From: Mercenaria mercenaria
Lineage: Eukaryota > Mollusca > Bivalvia > Venerida > Veneridae
Direction: 5' to 3'
NCBI RefSeq assembly: GCF_021730395.1
Contig: NC_069361.1
Coordinates: 74,843,001 to 74,907,000 of the forward strand
Length of the DNA: 64,000 nt
Position 1 is the stretch's first letter; each line of letters starts with the position of its first letter. The notes beneath the pieces are model-generated. The model was given only the letters and a program-made list of their open reading frames with translations. It had not been told where the DNA came from and ran no database searches. Made by a program: the position numbers and the translations under genes. Positions 48,957 through 60,232 of this stretch are shown here, in pieces.

Positions 48957-50999
48957 AAATAATGTAACTAGACTGAATACTGAATAGTTGGGTGATGAGT
49001 AAGCCTTAAGGTACCGTGTATGCTGAAGTACATGATGCTGTGGCTTTCATGAGCCTTGATATTTGACTTTCTTTATTTCAAAGGCATACTACCTTTTTAT
49101 TATGTCAAAGGTAACAAAATTCAACTTTATTTGTGCAGAAACGCTTTTTCAATGACGTTCTAAATTACATTACCTCTAACTTTTTAACTACATTTTTGAA
49201 TATTTGACGACATCTTTTCTAAAATGTGCATAATGAAAATGATTAGGTGTCAATATTGGAGGGCGAACTTCCCCGTTCTAGGCCACCAAGTTGAAAATAC
49301 TAACATTTTTTTTCAGTCTTCAAATGCCATTTCAACGCATGAACATTTGGTAACATTACTGTGCACCATTTCAACGGTCCATTTGTTTAAAAAGATCATA
49401 GATCTTGCGGCAAAAAATAACGTAACGGTTTTCACACATAACTACAAAATATAATTTTATTGAAGAAAGTCAAACGGTTAACATTTTCTACATCTTTACT
49501 GGAACCTGCTTGCCAAAGACAATTTCACGTTTTAATAAAACGTCTCAGAACGATGTCAGCCAGCAAACTGATAAAACGGAATTTTTCTGTTTTATAAAAA
49601 CTAAAAGTTATTTTTAAGTAATTTACCAGACATTTGTGAATAGTTTTCATATATGTTGCGGACACCAGTGTAGAAAGACCGACCTTCTTCAAACCAAATG
49701 GAGGACTAACTCAAATGACGGAAGTAAAATAAGAGATCTCTCACGAACAGGAAAACATAATGGATGGAAATCCATTAGTAATACTAAATGTTCCCGTTAC
49801 ATAAAATGTTTAACATTTAAAGTGGTGAACCTAGAGAAGGATTAAATGAACATAAAACATTGAATGCAGTTTCATAATTATGAAATGCATAAATTTTATG
49901 CTGACAAAATGTATGAAAAACAAGTGTTAACTGACACTGAAATATTCTGTTAAATTCAACAAAATATGATCAAAAAGACACAATGACTAGAGAATGTAAT
50001 TACGCCGTATATTCTTCACATTACTTCGAAAAATGTTTTTTTTTTTTAAGAATTGTTTTGCAAATTCGCATACATGTATTTGTTGATACAAACCGTATAA
50101 TTAAATAAAATCATGTCGACTATATTGAAAAGTGTTTGTGATATTTAGAACTACTTTATTATCGTCCTTTTTATACCCTTTTCAAAGATATTTACAAATT
50201 GATTCTACTTAAGCCACCGCAATCGACATGAAACCGGTATTTTTCTCGTCAAGTTTAGCAATTTTGTACTTGTCCTCGGTATTTTATTACCTTGTGTTTT
50301 ATCGCCTTAGATATAGACTCAGTAATTTCATGTAAACTGTGCAAAAGTTCTCAACTTTTACAACGGATTTTAAGTTTTTTATTTAGTCAAAAGGCTAATT
50401 CATGTTAAAAATAGGATCAAGTGTTATAGTAATTCTTAAAATGACACTAGATCACATAATTTGGATTTATGTTAATATTAATTCTTAAGGTCTATAAAAT
50501 CATTACCTTCTTACCAGGTAAAGTGTAAATTTCTAGGCACATACGCTTTTTTTTTTTTAAATATGCTAATTCTTCAGATATGAATATAAATCAGTTGTCT
50601 TTGCTTGTGGTTTGTGTATTTGAGGTGGAGGTGGGGTAGGATGCATTGGGGGCGAATGGGGGCAAACGAGGAATGGTACATACAACCGATACGGTCTGGT
50701 GATATCATCGCCTCTACCCTTAAATTAATGCTAGGAAACACACAAAAATGATGCAAGAGAATTGATTTCTCAATGATCGGGCGAAAATACATTGAAGAGA
50801 CGATACGAATTTTCAGCTAAATTTCATTACACCATTGTTTACTTTAAAAATATGCACATACTTAAAAGGTATATTAAACTGATCCACAGGTACTCTGCGC
50901 AGGTACTCTGTGGCAGGACATAGAGCCGCTGTGTTGACTACCCGTCGTGACTTCTCCTATTTGAAATTCTTTACATTTATAGTAACCAGGTCACCAACA
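48957..50999. other. No supported gene
   Basis: Frames at 49224-49454, 49636-49845 and 50574-50792 lack splice context or recognisable domains. The one at 49636-49845 has five cysteines but only an alternative start. A CAGGTACTCTG direct repeat lies at 50888-50911. No TIR element was followed here. Confidence 0.4.
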
Positions 51000-51000
51000 G

Positions 51001-51095
51001 CATTCGATTTAAATGTTTCTTTAAAATATCCAGAATTTGGCGATGATTTTCATCGGCAAATTCTGCATATTTTAAAGAAGCATTTAAATCGAATG
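51001..51095. ncRNA. Near-perfect 95-nt hairpin, precursor-like, just 3' of the galaxin-like gene
   Basis: The left arm CATTCGATTTAAATGTTTCT + TTAAAATATCCAGAATTTGGCGATGA pairs with the right arm ending AAATCGAATG, with only three or four mismatches over about 45 pairs and a loop of about four T. On the minus strand it lies about 150 bases beyond the stop codon of the gene at 51247, so it may be part of that 3' untranslated region. It could be a microRNA-like or endogenous siRNA precursor, or simply a small recent inverted duplication. Calling it an RNA gene is tentative. Confidence 0.35.
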
Positions 51096-51246
51096 TTGTG
51101 GGTTATATGATGACTATATATGTAAAATATTTCAAATGGGAGAAACAAAGTCAAATCACGGCGGCTATCATGTCCAGTCAAATGGTATCTGTGAACGAAT
51201 CCTCTAAAATCTAACAAAAAAGGGTCCGTTTTGGTGGTGCAACATC

Positions 51247-52632
51247 TCAAAAAGTAAAACAACAAACAATGTACCTGCATGACCTTTCGATACTGTTTTG
51301 ACCGACGGATGTTTTTTCTGATATTTCCTTTCTTGTCGTTCTCGACTTTTCCTGCAACATTGTTATTGGCTTTCTAGTTGTAGGATTTATCGTGGATCTT
51401 ATCATTACTACTTTGCCATCTTCACATGTGTGTGTTTTGGTATCGTACTTTACTAAATCTCCACAGAGCAATGGCTTTGATTCCGTAGTAGCGAGAGAAG
51501 TAGTGGAGTGTTTTGGGAGATTTCCAGGCACGCGAGTCCTTGATCTTATCATTACTATTTTACCATTTTGGCATTTGTGTGTTTTGGTATCGTACTTTAC
51601 TAAATCTCCACAGAGCAATATCTTTGATTCCGTAGTGGTGGGAAAAGTAGTGGAGTGTTTTGGGAGATTTCCAGGCACGCGAGTCCTTGATCTTATCATT
51701 ACTATTTTACCATTTTGGCATTTGTGTGTTTTGGTATCGTACTTTACTAAATCTCCACAGAGCAATGGCTTTGATTTCGTAGTAGCGAGAGAAGTAGTGG
51801 AGTGTTTTGGGAGATTTCCAGGCACGCGAGTCTTTGATCTTATCATTACTAGTTTACCATTTTGGCATTTGTGTGTTTTGGTATCGTACTTTACTAAATC
51901 TCCACAGAGCAATGTCTTTGATTCCGTAGTGGTGAGAGAAGTAGTGGAGTGTTTTGGGAGATTTGCAGGCACGCGAGTCTTTGATCTTATCATTACTATT
52001 TTACCATTTTGGCATGTGTGTGTTTTGGTATCGTACTTTACTAAATTTTCACAGAGCAATGTCTTTGATTCCGTAGTGATGAGAGAAGTAGTGGAGTGTT
52101 TGGGGAGATTTTCAGGCACGCGAGTGTGTGAGTGTCGGCCGTTCAATACTAGGGTAGCGGTGTTATATAGTTTGGATTCATCTCCGTTGACTAAAGAGTT
52201 TGAGTCCGTTTTTGGAATCACCACATAATCACGGCAAATGTGTGTCTCTGGATCGTATTTAGTAAGACTAAATATGTTTGGTCCGCAGAGTAGTTTTTTA
52301 GCATCGCCTGTAAAAAGAGAAGAACTAAAAGTCACTTTGATCACAGATGATATCTTGTCAAATTTTGTTTCTTAAAATATTTGAAAAAAGTAACTTACTT
52401 GTGGTACATAAAAAATATCATTTAGTACTGATAATAAATCCAACTATTTTTAATAAACTGATCCATGTCAAAATACTAAATTACTGCGGAAAAGCGCAAC
52501 TTGTACATATATAAATGCTACAAGTGGTGAATATTTCCGTGTTTAGAATGAATTGTTCATATATAATAACGAAATGAGTATATATTTACCTTCTACAAAA
52601 GAGACGGCTAATATGAGTAGTGCAATAAACAT
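51247..52632 (-). CDS. Secreted galaxin-like protein with five 49-residue repeats, 367 aa, two exons
   Basis: Exon 1 (52632-52590) encodes the signal peptide MFIALLILAVSFVE and ends in phase 1 (GAAG|GTAAAT). Exon 2 (52307-51247) follows TTCTCTTTTTACAG. The mature chain has a first module (LLCGPNIFSLTKYDPETHIC), then five modules of LLCGDLVKYDTKTHKCQNGK + IVMIRSRTRVPGNLPKHSTT + SLATTES type (49 residues, 147 bp), and a basic tail (TTRKEISEKTSVGQNSIERS). The CG...YD..TH.C..G pattern is that of galaxin repeats, known from coral skeleton matrix and found in mollusc secretomes. Ser/Thr/Pro-rich linkers could carry O-glycans. A role in an extracellular or shell matrix is inferred. The very end (CRYIVCCFTF) may be altered by an unseen splice. 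Confidence 0.8.
51394..52128 (-). repeat. Coding minisatellite, five units of 147 bp
   Basis: GATCTTATCATTACT and its context recur at 51394, 51541, 51688, 51835 and 51982, exactly 147 bp apart. Units differ by only a few bases, which suggests recent expansion or homogenisation. The period is a multiple of three, so both strands stay open, and the antisense frame 51392-52228 is a shadow. Confidence 0.92.
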
Positions 52633-52804
52633 TATGTTCGACGTTATTCGTATTCTAATGGTCTTTGAATACGTTAATATTCTGATGTTCTTTATATCCG
52701 TTAATATTATTTGGTTTACCATACATAGATCTGTAAAAATAGTAACAAACTTAAATCACTGAATCACTGACGTAACATTATTTGAGTATCTTTACTCATT
52801 TGTA

Positions 52805-52889
52805 CGGAATCCTGGTGTCGTTTCGCAATGTCGCGCGTCGCCTTTGAGGGGCGACGGACGACATTTCACATGGCACTAACAGGATTCCG
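52805..52889. mobile_element. Tiny palindromic element with TA duplication (85 bp)
   Basis: The ends CGGAATCCTG and CAGGATTCCG are flanked by TA (52803-52804, 52890-52891). The interior is G+C-rich (GTCGCGCGTCGCCTTTGAGG then GGCGACGGACGAC) and palindromic. It sits about 170 bp upstream of the start codon of the galaxin-like gene. Confidence 0.7.
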
Positions 52890-53025
52890 TACATTTGGGA
52901 TATCGGGATGACTTATCAATGTAGTTCAACGTGCACTTTGCCTTCCATTACTTAACTGCAAATTTACTATTTTTTTTAAAAAAAAGTTAGAAATACAGTC
53001 ATAAACTACTCTGTCATTTACCATT

Positions 53026-53192
53026 AAATGTATACGGAAACAGGGGTGTGGATGTGAAGTTTGAAAAAGACTGCTGTCGAATATTAAGCAATATTCTAAC
53101 ATTTATTAATAAATGTATACGGAAAAGGGGTATAGATATGAACTTTGAAAAAGAATGCGGTCCAATATTAAGCATTCTTTTAAGACGTGTGC
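53026..53192 (+). repeat. Two tandem copies of an approximately 82-bp unit
   Basis: ATTAAATGTATACGGAAACA, TGTGAAGTTTGAAAAAGACTG and CGAATATTAAGCAATATTCT are repeated as AATAAATGTATACGGAAAAG, ATGAACTTTGAAAAAGAATG and CCAATATTAAGCATTCTT. Overlapping frames on both strands are not supported as genes. Confidence 0.7.
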
Positions 53193-55350
53193 AGCACAAC
53201 GACACCAATTGTTGCGGTTTGAAATACTCCAATTTATAAATGAATTTAAAACATTAGTGTAATTTTTTTTGACTTGAAGTCGTAAACCAAATAAAATGTG
53301 CTATGATGGTGCTCGGTTTATGCACCAAATTAATGGTGGTCAATCACATTTGAGCAACATTTCGTGACATTTTTCATGTCAGAGATTTATTTAAGGAACA
53401 AAGGGACCCATAACCTAGAGTGAGATCCCTATAAGAAATGTACGTTTTATTTCTTTTTAAGAAACTTTGCAATTACTTTCCTGTAATATGTTTTATTTCA
53501 GCTTAATTTCTAATTCTACATTTGCAGTTGATAGATATTGGGACATTTGAAAAATCTGAACAAAAAGGCAAGTTTTAAAACAGTGTATAGCTTCGGAATT
53601 CATATATTTGTAATCTGTGCTGGTTGAGCAACTGAGACAGGTAAAGGGAGGTCATACTATTTTTACAAACTTGCATTTCTTATCATAGTATATATATTCA
53701 TATTTGTCAATGTAAATATCTAAGAAACAGAATACAGAAGTTATTATATTCATATGATTTCTTAGGCAATAAATGTTTTTTAAATTTGTACATGTGCTCA
53801 AATAACATTATCTTGGTTGGGCAACCTGGATTTTAAAAATACCTCCACTGAAATTCTGACATGCATTAAGCAGTCAGTGAACACAAAAACGTGAACATGA
53901 TCATTGTTAATTACTTCATAATAATCTGATTAATCACCTTTAAAGGGATACTCATTTTGTTTTGTCGACTTAATTCTTACTGTGGCAGCCTCTATAGCAT
54001 AGTCATGGTTTTAAACATGAAATATTTATTTTTGAAAATAAAAGAAACCCTTGAAAGCAGTTTTAGAAAATGAATAATGATCTATTGTTGAACGCACATT
54101 CCACAGACAGGAGACGTTTACGCAATGTTGAAAGCCTTTAAACAACGATAAATTGTAAACTTTGATACTATGGTTTTTATTTTTTTCTATATCATTCACA
54201 TGTAGGAGTAGCCCAGCTTAAAATTGACTTTAATCTATAGGTGACCAAAGCAGTCTAATAAACACATCATAATGTAAAGCCACCTTGGTGAGTCAAAACA
54301 TGCCGCACGGATAGGGCTAATTTTTCCATATGTATTCTAATGGTCCGCTTTAAAAATAATTAAGCAAAAATATACCATGGAAGACTTTCAACCAAAATAG
54401 TTACCTATAGTTTAATATAATATGCATTTTAGAGACTAATTACCATCAAAAAATGAAATAATTCAAAATACAAATGGGTTTGGTAAAATACAATGTATTA
54501 ATATACTTTCGATTTTAAAATATTAAAAAACTGCGTAATAAATCTGTAGTAAATTGGTTTCCTTCTGTCCCTCTGTTTTAACTAAATTAAAAGCCCTAGT
54601 CATTCCAAAGTGATTGTACTGTAGCAAAAAGGTAACATGTGAATTGAATTCATTTTTTGCTAAATATATAATGAAAGTTGTTTAAAGCAATTAACAACTG
54701 TAGATACTTTCAGAGATGCAAATTTAAACTCAGGCACTTATAACATAATGTATATATAGCACAATATTGTCCCATTAATCGGCATATTCATTTTTTCAGC
54801 TAGTTTAGAATTTAGTTATAATGCCGCATGTTCTGCAAAAATGCATTCTGCGTGTATGCGCTAAATATATCATAAAACACACACGCACACACGCACACAC
54901 ACACACACACACACAAATAAAAACCAACAGTGGTTACTGTTTTGATGGCTTCAACGCTCGAGAACAAAAAAGGTAGAACGTCGGTTGGTAAAAAACAGGA
55001 TTTTAGTAAATAAAAGTTTTCTTATAGAAGGGAATTCCATATCTTAACTGATCGTCAATCGCGATTATAACTGACTCAAAGTGTTTAATGAACGTCATAC
55101 TTCAGTAAATCCGGTATTTGGAGAATAATGAATTCATGCAAACTAACATGCATACTTTCAAATAGGCCGCTAAAAGTACAAGAATAATACCATTCTACAG
55201 AAAGTAGCAGATGATAGATCTAGTATAGATTGCGTGGGACAGTTGTTTTATGTCACGTGATCTAAGTCGGATAGACAAACTCGTGACCGTATGTATTCTA
55301 TATATACCCCACTGTGCTCTAGGCACACGGACACTCGACTGTGTATCTTA
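53193..55350. other. No supported gene; one CA microsatellite
   Basis: The stretch is A+T-rich with no usable frame or palindrome. A (CA)n tract with some CG steps lies at 54876-54915. Confidence 0.45.
54876..54915 (+). repeat. (CA)n microsatellite
   Basis: ACACACACGCACACACGCAC is followed by an uninterrupted CA run. Confidence 0.9.
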
Positions 55351-55580
55351 TATAAGAGGGGCGGTCGGAAAGTATCCGGACCTTTCAAGCTGCTGTCTTT
55401 CCAAAAGTCGGATAGTTTCTTTTTAATGTGTGTGTATACAAGTTTTGAGCATCATTTAAACAAGGTAGGTGTTAGGGCTACCATGGACTCTAAGCTGGAG
55501 AAACATGGATCAGTAATAAAATTCATGCTTTTAGAGGGTGAAAAATCTTGCAATATTTTGCAAAGGTTGTCAAAAAGTTG
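55351..55580 (+). pseudogene. Mariner element, 5' fragment with transposase start
   Basis: A mariner-like terminal repeat (AGGGGCGGTCGGAAAGTATC) is preceded by TATA. The ATG at 55483 opens MDSKLEKHGSVIKFMLLEGE then KSCNILQRLSKS, which matches the amino-terminal helix-turn-helix of mariner transposases. The frame is cut after 32 codons, where unrelated Tc1-type sequence begins. Confidence 0.75.
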
Positions 55581-55985
55581 AATCAGTGATCTACCATCCG
55601 TGCTCTTTTGGCAAAATTTAACCCAAGTACAATTCAATGAAGTGACCGATTTTGAATTTTGTTGCAAAATTCCGACAGCCCGGGCGCGTTGCTCTTGTGT
55701 CAATTTCACGATGATACGTGCTTTTCTAGTAGGACCTTCGTCAGTAATGCCAAAAGTGTTCATGAACACGTGCATACTTGGTGCACATGCCCTGCCCGTG
55801 CAAAATATGATATATTGGTCAAACGCCTAATGCGGTAACGCTGGCCGTAAGCCGGCCAAAAATAAATCAATAATTAGCTGCATTACCTATTCAAATGTAG
55901 GTATGTGAAATTTCTTGTAAATTCATGTATCATTAACAAAATGGTAATACAGTATAAACTTACCGATTAGGAAGTTTGTTGAGTA
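55581..55985 (-). pseudogene. Tc1-type element, one arm with transposase start
   Basis: This is the same sequence as the right arm of the fold-back at 19707-20576, from CTACCATCCGTGCTCTTTTG to the end GAAGTTTGTTGAGTA. On the minus strand it encodes VKLTQEQRARAVGILQQN, the first helix of a Tc1-family transposase. Only one arm is present. It is fused to the mariner fragment at 55580, so the minus-strand frame 55452-55775 is a chimera. Confidence 0.75.
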
Positions 55986-56010
55986 TGTGTATTTAAATAG
56001 AGGATATTTG

Positions 56011-56155
56011 TTTGTTTTGAGTGAATGTGGAATAGATCTATATCTCACTGAGAAGTGAGAAAATTTTAAATATTTTCATGAGCCCTAAGCGCGAGTGAAA
56101 ATGTGAATATTTTATCACTTTGATGTGAGATATATTCCATATTCACGAAAAACAA
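56011..56155. mobile_element. Palindromic MITE, about 145 bp
   Basis: TTTGTTTTGAGTGAATGTGG and AATAGATCTATATCTCAC pair with GTGAGATATATTCCATATTC and ACGAAAAACAAA. The centre has GAGAAAATTTTAAATATTTTCATG. It is non-coding. Confidence 0.75.
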
Positions 56156-57039
56156 ACATGTTTTCTTTATATTTTATGCTTAATTATGCTGAGATATGCA
56201 TTTTGCAACAAATTTTAATCTTAGCGCGGGAAACAGACGCGCGTAGATAAACATGACGTCAGACGTGTTGTGACGTTAAAGACGCACACGACATAAAGTT
56301 CCATTTTATTTTACTTCTTGTTGCATAACGTTATGAAAATCCCATTAAGTAAAAATATTTGAATCAAGAAATATACTATAAAAACAAAGTGCGCCTACAA
56401 TTTTCATACTTATTTAAGGAAATCATTTAAAATTCATACTCAATGTACAAGTAGAGCGGCAAAGCTACATATATACAGGGAGTGATATGCAGTGAGTGGT
56501 ATGGATTATAACTCACTGATAAAACACAGTATTTCATCAGTCAGCATTAAATAAGAATATGTTTATATGTTTATAGCTCTGGAAATAAGTTTATAGGTTG
56601 CGTAATTATGATAGTTATTCTTGATGAATCACGTACTCATGTGGGACACCAGAAATGATACTCTTCTTCAACATGACATAAGAATATGACAAGTAGGCCT
56701 AACCTTGCATTATGATTAAGCTAATAAGAAACATAAGCATTCAAGGAAATGTTATTTGAGGAAGATATCCTGTACAACTACTTTAAATGATATATTTAAA
56801 TTACGACAGGGTACTTCAACCATATCAATTAGTTACTTCATCATTTAGGCCTATATTAATTGACATGGCATTGCATTGAACATTTGACGCTAATATATTT
56901 ATTTATAGAAACTTATTATTGGACAAAACAGGTAACCCTCCATTTGTTGTTTTGTTAATATCTTAAAAATTGCTAAAATTGTCTAGAATTTACAAACTTT
57001 AGAAGAAAGCAATAGCAAATCGTGTTCTATTTACTAAGT
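56156..57039. other. No recognisable feature
   Basis: Nothing could be supported. The stretch is A+T-rich, without long frames or palindromes. Confidence 0.5.
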
Positions 57040-57440
57040 ATGGTGGCTTAATTCTGCCATTTCGTGTCTTCGGGACAAGAGAACACGAAAGGAAAAAAAT
57101 CCGTTGATCTGTCGTGTCTTCGTGTTCTCGTGTTTCGGAAAAAGACGCGAGGAGATGAAACATTGAAGGGAAAATTACAAAACATTTTTAAGGAACTCAT
57201 ATTGTAATAATATCCGATGTTGGTGGGTACACAACGTCATGTCGTTTCCCTATATTTTATCAGGCCTTCGTATCTTCGTCCCGAAAAAACGATGACAGGA
57301 CAAATTAACAGTGTCGTCCGTTCGAGTCTTCGCGTCTTCGGGTTTGGGGCAAAGACAAAAATACACGACAAATAAAGGGCGACGAACGACAAAAACACAA
57401 AGACACAACAAATCTAATTTTCGACTTTCATCTCTTCGTG
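57040..57440. repeat. TCGTGTCTTCG-motif repeat
   Basis: TTTCGTGTCTTCGGGACAAG, GTCGTGTCTTCGTGTTCTCG, CGTATCTTCGTCCCGAAAAA and GAGTCTTCGCGTCTTCGGG recur together with complementary AAGACACGAAG-like words. It is related in style to the segments at 44330-44490 and 62170-62360. No clear ends were found. Confidence 0.5.
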
Positions 57441-57469
57441 TCTTTTAAAAAACTTTTTAGAACAGTAGT

Positions 57470-57985
57470 TGATAGTATATACAAAATATCTAAGCGCTGG
57501 ATCTTGCAGCTTCAGGTAAGAAGAGTGTTAATGTTTCTAATACAAGTGATCCTGGGCAAGGTCAACTTTAATCCCAAAGGCATGATTTGAACAAATTTGG
57601 TGGAGGACCAATGCAAAATATCTAAGCTCAGGTCATTATGATTTCAGAGAAGATGATTATTTTTCCTTATTCCTTAACAAGTCAGTGTAACATAAGTGAA
57701 CCCCGGGGCATGGCCAGTATTGATCTATACAAATTGGGTGAGAACCACTGCACAATGCTGCATATCAAATACCCAAGCTCCAAGCCTCGTGTTTAGAAAT
57801 TTCTTTAAGTTTTCCCTTTAGCTTGACACTGCAGCCAGAATCCTGCAACTCAGGTAGAAGACCATCCAGGCAAAGATTCATCAATTTCAGTGATGTTGTT
57901 TGAATAAGATTGGACTGACACATGATGGACAGAGAGTGATTGACCACAATAGCTCATTCCTAGCATTTTATGCTCAGGTGAGTTA
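57470..57985 (+). repeat. Tandem-unit repeat with terminal hairpin
   Basis: Units of about 180-200 bp share CAAAATATCTAAGC, CCTGGGCAAGGTCAACTTTA / CCGGGGCATGGCCAGTATTG, and TTTGGTGGAGGACCAATGCA / TTGGGTGAGAACCACTGCAC. The end, AATAGCTCATTCCTAGCATT then TTATGCTCAGGTGAGTT, forms a hairpin (about 57951-57984). It resembles the other array elements but lacks CTTGTT. Confidence 0.5.
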
Positions 57986-58775
57986 AAGATAGATAAATAG
58001 TAGCAAAATGAGCCTTTAAGCGGTCATAACTTTACTGTATTTCAACATGAAAATGCCAACAGTATGCAAAATTAACCATGGAACGGAGTATTCTTTCAAT
58101 GCTAGGTTGAAATCCCATCAGTAGTTTCAGACCAGTAATCGAGACAAACCTTTTTAACAGTTCAACAGACAAGACAAAATCAACAAATGTCCACACATGT
58201 AGGGATATATATCGTAAGACCAAAAAACAACTTTGGGTTAAGCTTTGTATAACTTTGATACAAGTTCCTAAAATATACAACATGATGATGTTAAATACCA
58301 AATATCAACACTTCACAGATTTGCTTTTCTTCGTCCCACATATAAGTCTGTGTAAAAGTCCTGTAGAAGTAAAACAAACTCCTTTTTTTCAAAACTGGAC
58401 CAGTGATTGATAACAGTCTGTTGAAGATCATACTATTTTTAGCTCTGGTTGTCCCTGACCACTATGTATATTAGGAGAGGCTAAATATTTGCCATTGTTT
58501 TTATCATTATACCGTTGCGAACACTTTTGTTGTCAAATAGTCATCTAAAAATAATTCTCGCTGACATGTATTAATCATATATTATCGCATGATGCGGCTA
58601 TTTTCCTTTGATCTTTACATTTCGACATACATGGTAACATTCTTCATAGTCAGGAACTGCACCGGTAGCAGAAGAAACTGTGTTGATATAATAACAATAT
58701 AGAAATAACTGGAATGATACACAACAGTACAGTTTTTCCCATTAAGTTGTATAGGAAAAGTATGGCGATATAATA
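57986..58775. other. No recognisable feature
   Basis: Minus-strand frames 58032-58301 and 58615-58869 are hydrophobic but have no splice context and overlap A+T-rich DNA. Confidence 0.45.
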
Positions 58776-58918
58776 GGTTATTATAACAGTAGCTTGATCT
58801 GGGATGCAGTATTCGGCTCGAGTGGATTTTGCGCGCAATGCCAAGTGTGATCCGAATTTGCAAAATCAACGAGAGCCGAATACAAAGTCCCAGATCTAGC
58901 TGCTGTTATAATATCCCT
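58776..58918. mobile_element. Palindromic MITE, about 143 bp
   Basis: GGTTATTATAACAGTAGCTT and GATCTGGGATGCAGTATTCG pair with CGAATACAAAGTCCCAGATC and TAGCTGCTGTTATAATATCCC. The interior has GGATTTTGCGCGCAATGCC. Frames across it on the minus strand are by-products. Confidence 0.78.
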
Positions 58919-59985
58919 TTTATTATATACCTTTACCATTTTGATTCTTATTTTGTTCTTTAACAAAATCTTCAATGTTTATCGATATTAAATGGAACTT
59001 AGTGAAGTTTTTATGTGCGCTATTTAAAGAAATGTATCGGGTCATGCATATTAATGAAAATAGTCCAGCAACATACAATACAGAAGGTATAATACGGAAT
59101 TTAAAAGGTACAATACGGATTTTTTTGTCTGTCTGTTCATATTTAACTGTGAAATACAAGCCATTTTTTTACAGAATTTATATGTATATAATAAATATCG
59201 GCATAACTCGTTTTGCACTCTAACAAAATAGATATGTCTCATTTTCTGTCAAGTTCGCCAGAAGCCCGCATTTTGTAAGAATTACTTACAATGAGCATTA
59301 AAATTAAAAAATAATGGCGAGTTGTAAAAGCCCATCCGTCACAAGTCTGACTCGGTATCCAATTCCAGACAATTAGCATTTGGAGTCCATCTATATATAC
59401 GATGGAGAAACGTGCGACATTCAATCTCCCTGTTTTGATCTTGTCCTAATATAACAATGATCGACCAATTACATGCTAAAACTTACAAAACAATTCTGAC
59501 AGTTATAACGCCGGGGACTAACTACCTCCTTTTCATTTTTTTTTGGCAAACTGAATAGAAAATGGGCCATATATGAAACAAAAGGTCATATGACATTTAG
59601 GGCTACCAGTGCGGAATTCTTGTTTATGAAAAATCTATATCATTCTGGATAAAAAAAGAGAAATATTTTTTTTCCATGCGATGGAACAGTTGAAGGTTAG
59701 ACACTCATTTATCGCAAATATAATTGCGTAGGGTGAAATCTCGGATTTTCATGAGAGGATATTAATCACGGTCAAAGACCTGGAGGAAAATCCTTGTTTG
59801 CACCCAATGCAAAGGTATATGTGATCGTTTTTTTACTATTACATAAACGGTTCAATTAATTCAAATATTATTAGAAAGTGTCTTTTTCACTCTTCTTCCC
59901 TAGTGACAAATGAAGAAAGGTTTTACTCATGTGATATATGTGGTGGGCTATATATCTGTTTTATTTTAAAATATTCGCTGAAAAA
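58919..59985. other. No recognisable feature
   Basis: Several short frames on both strands overlap each other (58923-59242) and have no support. Nothing else was seen. Confidence 0.45.
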
Positions 59986-60232
59986 TCAGATCGAAATTTG
60001 CCCTTTTTATAGCATATTGACTAAACAGAAATACATGTATTCTCTGTCATTTGTCAGATTCAAACTTGCCGTCTGTAGCATCCTGACTAGAAAGCAATAT
60101 TCGCTGCCATTCTGATGCATCCTGACTAGAAAGAAATCTTTGCTGCCATTTTTAAGACCAAAATTATCCTGCTATATAGCATCCTGACTAGAAGAAACTG
60201 CGCTGCCATTTGTCAGATCAAATTTTCACATC
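59986..60232 (+). repeat. Tandem repeat of an approximately 60-bp unit, four copies
   Basis: TAGCATCCTGACTAGAAAGCAATATTCGCTGCCATT-like units recur (about 60006, 60076, 60116 and 60177), with variable insertions containing TTTGTCAGATCAAA. The frame 59903-60115 overlaps it and is not supported. Confidence 0.7.

Noticed and set aside
51392-52228. 278-codon plus-strand frame
   Set aside because: It is the antisense of the galaxin-like repeat exon. The sense strand has a signal peptide, splice sites and a known repeat pattern.
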